A stretch of 12,149 nucleotides of DNA from Actinomycetota bacterium. Its GTDB lineage: Bacteria > Actinomycetota > Thermoleophilia > Gaiellales > Gaiellaceae. Below are positions 7,003 to 12,149 of this stretch, in pieces. The DNA lies in contig JACDAS010000346.1 in the NCBI GenBank assembly GCA_013695295.1, positions 1 through 12,149 of the forward strand, written 5' to 3'. Each line of letters begins with the position of its first letter. Position 1 is the stretch's first letter. The notes beneath the pieces are model-generated. The model was given only the letters and a program-made list of their open reading frames with translations. It was not told where the DNA came from and searched no databases. The position numbers and the translations under genes are program-made.

Positions 7003-7046
7003 GTCTGAACCGACCGGACGAGCGTGTGGGGTATGGACCCGCCCTC

Positions 7047-7313
7047 CTAGTGCTCGAGTACGCGGCTCGCCTTCGCGATCCCGCGGCTAAGCAGGTAGCC
7101 GACCGTCAGGGCGGTCATCGCGGTCACGAAGCCACTGGCGTTGACGGCGTCGGATGCCAGCGTGATGACCGCGACAATGATGACCACGAGCGCCCAGATC
7201 AGCAGCTCGGGGTTGATCGGCAACGGCATGCCGGCCAGGGGGTTGCCTCCGCGCGCGGAGTAGCCGTACCCGCCGGGCTTGTCCGGCGGGGGTGACGAAG
7301 GCGTCGTCGACAT
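7047..7313 (-). CDS. Small two-TM membrane protein, function unknown
   Basis: This 88-residue protein has a Pro/Gly/Ser/Tyr-rich N-terminus (residues 1-34, including PPPDKPGGYGYSARGG) and two hydrophobic helices, about residues 36-54 and 60-77. It ends in a short basic tail (SRGIAKASRVLEH). It is probably an inner-membrane protein, and I recognise no family. The start is well supported: an AAAGGAG Shine-Dalgarno at 7319-7325 lies 5 nt upstream of the ATG, the clearest ribosome site in the window. A TAAGCT box on the same strand (7348-7353) could be its -10, giving a leader of about 28 nt. It lies antisense between purF and purM, diverges from purM over a 125-bp region, and splits the purine genes into two units. 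Confidence 0.8.
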   Translation of the reverse strand: MSTTPSSPPPDKPGGYGYSARGGNPLAGMPLPINPELLIWALVVIIVAVITLASDAVNASGFVTAMTALTVGYLLSRGIAKASRVLEH

Positions 7314-7318
7314 TCGTG

Positions 7319-7325
7319 CTCCTTT
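7319..7325 (-). promoter_or_regulatory. Shine-Dalgarno site of the small membrane protein
   Basis: On the minus strand AAAGGAG stands 5 nt before the ATG at 7311-7313. It decides the start and shows that this gene, unlike several neighbours, uses a conventional leader. Confidence 0.75.
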
Positions 7326-7347
7326 GCTCGAGGGACGTGCGTCGGCC

Positions 7348-7353
7348 AGCTTA
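7348..7353 (-). promoter_or_regulatory. Possible -10 box for the small membrane protein
   Basis: On the minus strand TAAGCT fits TANNNT, 34 nt upstream of the ATG. Transcription from it would give a leader that includes the Shine-Dalgarno. No clear -35 is visible. Confidence 0.3.
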
Positions 7354-7426
7354 TTGCGAATCCGGTCGCCGACGCGAGCGGCTCGAGCGCGAGGGCGCGA
7401 CGGTCCTGGTCGTCGGGCGGCCCGCT

Positions 7427-7432
7427 TAAACT
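7427..7432 (+). promoter_or_regulatory. Possible -10 box for purM-purN-purH
   Basis: TAAACT fits TANNNT and ends 6 nt before the GTG start of purM, in a locally AT-richer patch of very GC-rich DNA. There is no Shine-Dalgarno before the GTG. A leaderless transcript starting at or beside 7439 is the simplest reading. No clear -35 is visible. Confidence 0.5.
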
Positions 7433-7438
7433 CGCCCG

Positions 7439-8386
7439 GTGTCGCATGAAGGGCTGACGTATGCCGCCGCCGGCGTCTCGCTCGCGACCGCCCACGCCGT
7501 CGCCGACCGGCTCCGGCGCGCGGTCGACTCGACCCGGACCGACGCGGTCGCGGGGAGGTTCGGGGGCTTCGCCGGGCTCTACAGGCTCGACGAGCGTCGC
7601 TACCTCGCGGCCTCCACGGACGGGGTCGGCTCGAAGCTCGTGCTGGCGCGGCGGGCGGCTCGGCTGCACGAGGCGGGGGTCGACCTCGCTGCTCACTGCG
7701 TCAACGATGTCTTGACCACGGGCGCCGAGCCGCTCTTCCTCCTCGACTACGTGGCCGCCAACCGGATCTCGCTCGACGAGGTGTCGGAGCTCGTCGAGGG
7801 GGTGGCCGAGGTCTGCCTCGCTGCCGGCTGCGCGCTGATCGGCGGCGAGACGGCGGAGCTCCCCGGGATCTATCGCGAGGGGGAGCTCGATTTCGCCGGG
7901 ACCTGCGTCGGGCTGGTCGAGCGCGCGGATCTGATCGACGGGTCGCGGGTCGAAGCCGGGGACGTCGTGCTCGGACTGCCCTCGGCCGGGCTGCACGCCA
8001 ACGGCTTCTCGCTCGTCCGCCGCCTCGTCGGCGACGGGGACTTCGACGCCGACCTCTTGCTCGCGCCGACCCGGCTCTACCTCGACGAGGTGCGCGCGCT
8101 GCGAGGGGCCGCGGACGTCCGCGCGCTGGCGCACGTCACCGGCGGCGGCATCGCGGGGAATCTCGCGCGCGCGCTTCCCGACGGCCTGGGCGCACGGATC
8201 GATCCCTCCGCGTGGCAACGCCCGCCGGTCTACGCGTGGCTGGACGAGCGCGGGGTCGACGAGGACGAGCAGCGTGCCGTCTTCAACCTCGGGATCGGCT
8301 ACTGCGCGGTCGTCCCGGCCGTGGACGCGGGTTCCGGCCTCGTGATCGGCATGATCGAGCGAGGCGACGGGGTCCGCTGGGCGTGA
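7439..8386 (+). CDS. purM: Phosphoribosylformylglycinamidine cyclo-ligase (AIR synthase)
   Basis: PurM closes FGAM to AIR using ATP, in the cytoplasm, usually as a dimer. The 315-residue protein shows the family blocks in order: TYAAAGV at the N-terminus (residues 7-13), the glycine-rich ASTDGVGSKL (58-67), GVDLAAHCVNDVLTTGAEPL (80-99, with N89-D90), IGGETAELPG (134-143), GLPSAGLHANGF (179-190), AHVTGGGIAGN (231-241) and FNLGIGYC near the C-terminus. It is somewhat shorter than the usual 340-350 residues but lacks no core motif. The GTG start gives the expected N-terminus and follows a -10 box by 6 nt. The stop overlaps the purN start (GTGA), so it heads a coupled purM-purN-purH unit that acts on the PurL product. 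Confidence 0.95.
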   Translation: MSHEGLTYAAAGVSLATAHAVADRLRRAVDSTRTDAVAGRFGGFAGLYRLDERRYLAASTDGVGSKLVLARRAARLHEAGVDLAAHCVNDVLTTGAEPLFLLDYVAANRISLDEVSELVEGVAEVCLAAGCALIGGETAELPGIYREGELDFAGTCVGLVERADLIDGSRVEAGDVVLGLPSAGLHANGFSLVRRLVGDGDFDADLLLAPTRLYLDEVRALRGAADVRALAHVTGGGIAGNLARALPDGLGARIDPSAWQRPPVYAWLDERGVDEDEQRAVFNLGIGYCAVVPAVDAGSGLVIGMIERGDGVRWA

Positions 8387-8940
8387 TCGGGGTCCTCGTC
8401 AGCGGCGAGGGCACGAATCTCCAGGCGCTGATCGACGACGGCCTCCCGATCGCGGCGGTGGCCTCGAACCGGCCCGGCGTCCGCGCGCTCGAGCGGGCGC
8501 GGGCCGCCCGGATCGAGACGGGTGTCTTCGCGGCCGAGACCTACGCGAGCCGAGAGGAGCGCGACGGGGCGATGGCCTCCTGGCTCGAGGAGCGTGGAGT
8601 CTCGCTCGTCGTCTGCGCCGGCTACATGCACCTGCTACGGACGCCCTTCCTGGAGCGCTACGCGGGGCGGATCGTGAACACACACTCCGCGCCCCTGCCG
8701 GCGTTCCCGGGCCCACGGCCGATCGAGGACGTGCTGGCGGCAGGGGTGGCCGAGACCGCGGCGACGGTGCACTACGTCGACGGGGGCGTCGACAGCGGGC
8801 CCGTGCTCGCGACCGAGCGCGTTCCGGTTCGCCCGGGTGACACGGTCGAGACGCTCCGCCGGCGCGTGCAGTCGGCCGAGCACCGGCTGCTACCGCGGAC
8901 GGTTCGCGCGCTGCTGGCCGGTGAGGCGATGCGTGCGTGA
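8383..8940 (+). CDS. purN: Phosphoribosylglycinamide formyltransferase (10-formyl-THF dependent)
   Basis: PurN converts GAR to FGAR with 10-formyltetrahydrofolate. The protein has 185 residues, a little shorter than the E. coli enzyme. The N-terminal phosphate-binding block is LVSGEGTNLQAL (residues 5-16). The catalytic N99-x-H101 lies in IVNTHSAPLPAFPG, and the catalytic Asp (D137) in VHYVDGGVDSGP. The segment after the catalytic His departs from the common HPSLLP form (here HSAPLP), but the spacing is kept. The GTG start is set by the 4-bp GTGA overlap with purM; longer in-frame starts would lie inside purM. The end overlaps purH in the same way. Confidence 0.93.
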   Translation: MIGVLVSGEGTNLQALIDDGLPIAAVASNRPGVRALERARAARIETGVFAAETYASREERDGAMASWLEERGVSLVVCAGYMHLLRTPFLERYAGRIVNTHSAPLPAFPGPRPIEDVLAAGVAETAATVHYVDGGVDSGPVLATERVPVRPGDTVETLRRRVQSAEHRLLPRTVRALLAGEAMRA

Positions 8941-10475
8941 GCCGTCGTGCGCTCCTCTCCGTCTACGACAAGGAGGGCCTCGAGACTTTCGCGCAGGGGC
9001 TGTCGGACCTCGGATTCGAGCTCGTCGCGAGCGACGGCACCGCGGCCCAGCTCGAGGGGTGGGGCCTTGCAGTGACCAGGGTCGAGGAGCTGACGGAGGC
9101 GCCCGAGCTGCTCGAGGGGCGCGTCAAGACCCTCCACCCCCGGATCCACGCCGCGATTCTCGCCCGGCGCGACCGCCCGGACGATCTCGCGACGCTCGAA
9201 CGTGAGCGGATCGAGCCCTTCGAGCTCGTCTGCGTCAACTTCTACCCCTTCGCGAGCGCCGTCGCCCGGCACGGGGCGCGCGAGGAGGACGCCGTCGAGC
9301 TGATCGACGTCGGCGGCCCGGCGATGCTCCGGGCCGCGGCCAAGAACTTCGCCCACGTCGCTGCGGTCTGCGGGCCCCGGCGCTACGCGTCCGTGCTCGA
9401 GGAGCTCCGCGCGGACGGGTCGCTGTCGGTGGCGACAAGGCGGGGACTCGCGGCCGAGGCCTTCGCGGCGACGGCCTCCTACGAGGCGTCCATCGCGGCG
9501 TGGTTCGCCGACCGCGAGACTTTTCCGGAGACGCTGACCGTGGCCTTCGAGAAGGTGCTCGAACTGACACACGGAGAGAACCCGCACCAGCGCGCCGCCT
9601 ACTACGCCGAGCTGGGCGCGCGGCGCCACCTGCTCTCGATGGTCGACCGGCTGCACGGCCGCGAGCTCTCGCTCGGCAACCTCTCCGATCTCTCGGCCGG
9701 CAGGCTGCTCCTGCGCGAGTTCACCGTCCCGGCCTGTGTGCTCGTCAAGCACGCCAACCCGTGCGGCGTCGCGGTCGCAGAGACGGTCGAGGAGGCCTTC
9801 GAGCGCGCCCTCGCCTGCGACCCCGTCTCGGCCTACGGGATGGTCTGCGTCGTCAACCGACCGGTGACGGCGGCGCTCGGCGCCCGCCTCGCCGGGCGCT
9901 TCGTGGACGTCCTGTTCGCGCCGGCCTACGAGGAAGGCGCGCTCGACGCGCTGCGCGCGAGGGAGTCGACGCGGATCCTCGTCGACAACGAGCGGCGCCG
10001 GTTCAGCGCGGGCGAGAAGGACTACCGGCGCGTGCTGGGCGGGCTGCTCGTGCAAGACCGAGACTGGGATCTCGAGGAGCGCGACGCGATGGAGGTCGTC
10101 TGCGGGGCGCCGTCGGAGACGCTGTGGGGCGACCTGCTCTTCGCCTGGCGGGTGTGCAAGCACGCGACCTCGAACGCGATCGTGATCGCGAGCGATCTCG
10201 GGACGATCGGCATCGGCGCCGGCCAGACGAGCAGGGTCGCCGCCGTTCGCATCGCCCTCGAGCAGGCTCGCGAGCACGGGCACGAGCTGGAGGGGGCCGT
10301 CCTCGCCTCGGACGCCTTCTTCCCGTTCCCCGACGGCCCGCAGCTGGCGCTGGACGCCGGGGTCTGCGCGATCATCCAGCCGGGCGGCTCCAAGCGCGAC
10401 CCGGACGTGATCGCCGCAGCCGAGCGAGCCGGCGCGACGATGGTGCTGACCGGCCGGCGACACTTCCGGCACTAG
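8937..10475 (+). CDS. purH: Bifunctional AICAR transformylase / IMP cyclohydrolase
   Basis: PurH performs the last two steps of IMP synthesis: formylation of AICAR and ring closure of FAICAR. The 512-residue length is normal. The N-terminal cyclohydrolase half has LLSVYDKEGL, EGRVKTLHPRIHAAIL, VNFYPF and LIDVGGPAMLRAAAKN. The C-terminal transformylase half has GENPHQRAA, the catalytic pair K271-H272 in VKHANPCG, DPVSAYG, GAGQTSRV, SDAFFPFPD, IIQPGGSKRD and the terminal TGRRHFRH. Two substitutions stand out against the usual forms: ASDGT in place of STGGT, and L-T-H-GENPHQ (T211, H212) in place of L-R-Y-GENPHQ. The GTG start overlaps purN by GTGA. It closes the purMNH unit; no hairpin terminator was found after it. 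Confidence 0.95.
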   Translation: MSRRALLSVYDKEGLETFAQGLSDLGFELVASDGTAAQLEGWGLAVTRVEELTEAPELLEGRVKTLHPRIHAAILARRDRPDDLATLERERIEPFELVCVNFYPFASAVARHGAREEDAVELIDVGGPAMLRAAAKNFAHVAAVCGPRRYASVLEELRADGSLSVATRRGLAAEAFAATASYEASIAAWFADRETFPETLTVAFEKVLELTHGENPHQRAAYYAELGARRHLLSMVDRLHGRELSLGNLSDLSAGRLLLREFTVPACVLVKHANPCGVAVAETVEEAFERALACDPVSAYGMVCVVNRPVTAALGARLAGRFVDVLFAPAYEEGALDALRARESTRILVDNERRRFSAGEKDYRRVLGGLLVQDRDWDLEERDAMEVVCGAPSETLWGDLLFAWRVCKHATSNAIVIASDLGTIGIGAGQTSRVAAVRIALEQAREHGHELEGAVLASDAFFPFPDGPQLALDAGVCAIIQPGGSKRDPDVIAAAERAGATMVLTGRRHFRH

Positions 10476-10501
10476 CGCTCGATCCGCCTGCAACGAAGGC
10501 G

Positions 10502-10507
10502 TAGACT
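10502..10507 (+). promoter_or_regulatory. Possible -10 box for the secreted PLC-like gene
   Basis: TAGACT fits TANNNT. At a 17-bp spacing the -35 position (10479-10484, TCGATC) matches TTGACA at three of six bases. Transcription would begin near 10514, giving either a leaderless GTG start there or a leader of about 99 nt before the ATG at 10613. Confidence 0.4.
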
Positions 10508-10612
10508 GGAATTGTGAGGCGCCTTCCGGTCCTGCCGCTCCTCCGTCTTTGCCCTGCCGTCGGTGATGGGGGCGCCCGAGACGGACTGGCCGAACCTCCT
10601 GTACGTCCTCTC

Positions 10613-12149
10613 ATGTCCGTAGCTCCTACCCTCCTGAGGTTCGCCCTCCTGATCGCGGTTGCCGCTGCGATCGCGGCGCCCGCTGCGCACGCCTTCGACA
10701 CCGCCGCGCACTTCGACGTCACGGGCGACGCGCTCCGCAGCGAGGGCTTCGGGGAGCCGGCCGTGCAGACGACGCAGGTGAACAACTGGTTCCAGGACCT
10801 CTACGTGAACTCCGGGGACATTCCGCAGAGCGGCCATGCCGCGTGGTGGAAGGTGCTCTTCGCGACGAGGTGGTGGCTCGGTGAGGTCGAAGACTGGTCG
10901 CCGCGTGTGATCGAGGCGGCGAGCTCGTCGCACTTCGACTCGCACGACGGCGGCTGGGGGTACCGGAACACGCAGAGCATCGAGGGTGAGTTCGACCGGC
11001 TCCTCCGCGCGACCGTACGGGTCTGCCGCGCGGCGCGTCCGTCGAACCCGCTCCGCTGCCTGACGGCGCTCGGCGCGAGCCTGCACGAGGTGCAGGACTT
11101 CTACGCGCACACGAACTGGGTCGAGACGCGGTACGGCCGGCGCCCCGGCATCGAGGGGCCGGGCTGGTCGCAGCGCGGCTTCGGCACCGCGCCGACGTGG
11201 TTCGACATCCCCGCCGACCTGCGCAACGCGGCGCGCGTGTACACGAATGGCCCTAAGGACGGGAAGATCGACTACCGGGATCCGCTCTACGGGCGCTCGC
11301 ACGGGGCGTGGAAGTCGGACTCGAACAAGAACCTGGCGACCTCGATGAACAAGGACTGGCCCGGCCGGCCGCTGTACCTCGAGGCGTACCTCTCGGCGTA
11401 CTTCGCGACGCGGCAGTGGACTCAGGCGGTTCGCGGCGCGGTCGGCGACGACGCCTTCTGGAGCCGCATGCGCACCTTCGCGCCGGCCGGGTCCACGCAG
11501 GCGGCGCTGCGCCACGACGTGCGGAGGGGCGCGCGCGGCATGTCGTACTGGGTCGGGCACTGGCAGGGCGAAGGCGAGCCGCGGTTCGGCGAAGCGCCCG
11601 GGCCGGGCGGCAGCCTCGACGACGCCTACTCGGCCTCGAAGGAGTACTTCGCGCGGTCGCCGACGATCTTCCGGCGCACCTTCGAGCGGGTCGTCCCCCT
11701 GCTCCACGGGGACTCGGGCCCGCTCCGCGTGGTCATCCCGGCGAGCCGGCCGCTCCGGAACAGGACGCAGTTCGTCCGGCTCCGCATCACGAAGCTGAAA
11801 GGCACGGGCGCGGGCGACGTCGGACCCGACGAGGCCGACTTCTACGCGCTCGCGGGAATCGGCGGGCAGCCCTACCTGTCCGCGTTCCTGCACGGCTACG
11901 ACAGCTTCTCGTTTAGGCGCCCGCACTATCCGTTCACGTTCCTGAAGGCCGTCGACGTGGGAGCGCGGTTCCTCGAGCCGCTGCACGACCTCCAGGTCGA
12001 GGTGACGACCGCGAACGACGAAGGTGCGGGCACCGACGACAACGTCTATCTCAGGATCAACGACACAACCCGCTTCCAGCTCGACAAGGTCGGCAGCGAC
12101 GACTTCGAGCGCGGCGATCGCGCGACCTACAGCCTGCGGGTCGACGCGA
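10613..12149 (+). CDS. Secreted zinc phospholipase C / Het-C-like protein with PLAT-like C-terminus (3' truncated)
   Basis: The frame is open to the window edge (512 codons seen). Residues 1-27 form a signal peptide (hydrophobic core FALLIAVAAAIAA, likely cut after AHA). The next part, to about residue 370, resembles zinc-dependent phospholipase C and Het-C proteins. It has H33 near the mature N-terminus, H107 and H111, then H158-x3-D162-x3-H166-x4-E171 in SLHEVQDFYAHTNWVE, and later MNKDWPGRPLYLEAYL. Residues about 370-455 look like a beta domain (ADFYALAGIGG at 408-418). Residues about 459 onward look like PLAT/LH2: GAGTDDNVYLRIND (471-484), then DDFERGD. A catalytic PLC domain followed by PLAT is the plan of clostridial alpha-toxin, so lipid or membrane binding outside the cell is likely; enzymatic activity is inferred. 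An in-frame GTG at 10514 would add 33 residues with poor codon use, so ATG is preferred. Confidence 0.75.
   Translation, partial: MSVAPTLLRFALLIAVAAAIAAPAAHAFDTAAHFDVTGDALRSEGFGEPAVQTTQVNNWFQDLYVNSGDIPQSGHAAWWKVLFATRWWLGEVEDWSPRVIEAASSSHFDSHDGGWGYRNTQSIEGEFDRLLRATVRVCRAARPSNPLRCLTALGASLHEVQDFYAHTNWVETRYGRRPGIEGPGWSQRGFGTAPTWFDIPADLRNAARVYTNGPKDGKIDYRDPLYGRSHGAWKSDSNKNLATSMNKDWPGRPLYLEAYLSAYFATRQWTQAVRGAVGDDAFWSRMRTFAPAGSTQAALRHDVRRGARGMSYWVGHWQGEGEPRFGEAPGPGGSLDDAYSASKEYFARSPTIFRRTFERVVPLLHGDSGPLRVVIPASRPLRNRTQFVRLRITKLKGTGAGDVGPDEADFYALAGIGGQPYLSAFLHGYDSFSFRRPHYPFTFLKAVDVGARFLEPLHDLQVEVTTANDEGAGTDDNVYLRINDTTRFQLDKVGSDDFERGDRATYSLRVDA

Noticed and set aside
8772..10493. Minus-strand open frame of 573 codons opposite purH
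   Set aside because: purH is unmistakable on the plus strand. The antisense frame has no family features.
10472..11986. Minus-strand open frame of 504 codons at the end of the window
   Set aside because: The plus-strand frame here has a signal peptide, a metal-site motif and PLAT-like features and is open to the edge. The minus frame is Arg/Val/Pro-rich shadow sequence.
1..12149. tRNA genes, CRISPR arrays, insertion sequences, phage or defence genes
   Set aside because: I saw no cloverleaf-like sequence, no regularly spaced repeats, no transposase motifs and no terminal inverted repeats. The window looks like stable chromosome.

Overview
The window is very GC-rich bacterial chromosomal DNA, with codons that nearly all end in G or C, frequent GTG starts and tightly packed genes. 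Taken together with the style of the purine enzymes, this suggests an actinobacterium, possibly of the Thermoleophilia (Gaiella or Solirubrobacter relatives). That placement is an inference from general sequence character, not from a marker gene search.

Region 1 (1-3486) is accessory or transport material. It holds the 3' end of an ABC-transporter substrate-binding protein of the NMT1/TauA/SsuA type, then a convergent GNAT acetyltransferase. Next come two translationally coupled, unrecognised membrane proteins, and a convergent EamA/DMT permease whose 3' end overlaps the second membrane protein by 178 bp. A perfect 13-bp hairpin separates the substrate-binding protein from the GNAT gene. The GNAT gene and the first membrane protein diverge from start codons that overlap each other.

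Region 2 (3530-10475) is a de novo purine biosynthesis cluster. It holds purL (small-form FGAM synthase) and purF (PRPP amidotransferase of the iron-sulfur type). Then come two hairpins and a small antisense membrane-protein gene, followed by purM, purN and purH, which overlap one another by 4 bp. Together these enzymes cover PRPP to phosphoribosylamine (PurF), GAR to FGAR (PurN), FGAR to FGAM (PurL), FGAM to AIR (PurM) and AICAR to IMP (PurH). PurS, PurQ, PurD, PurE/K, PurC and PurB are not in the window.

Region 3 (about 10502 to the end) is the 5' part of a secreted protein. It has a signal peptide, a zinc phospholipase C/Het-C-like catalytic region, a beta-rich middle segment and a PLAT/LH2-like C-terminal domain that runs off the window. 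This order recalls the plan of clostridial alpha-toxin.

Several start codons (DMT permease, purL, purM) lie 6-7 nt downstream of a TANNNT -10 box and lack a Shine-Dalgarno sequence, which suggests leaderless transcripts. purL has no ATG, GTG or TTG at its expected start. No tRNA, rRNA, CRISPR array, insertion sequence or recognisable riboswitch was seen. No gene-free stretch exceeds about 140 bp.
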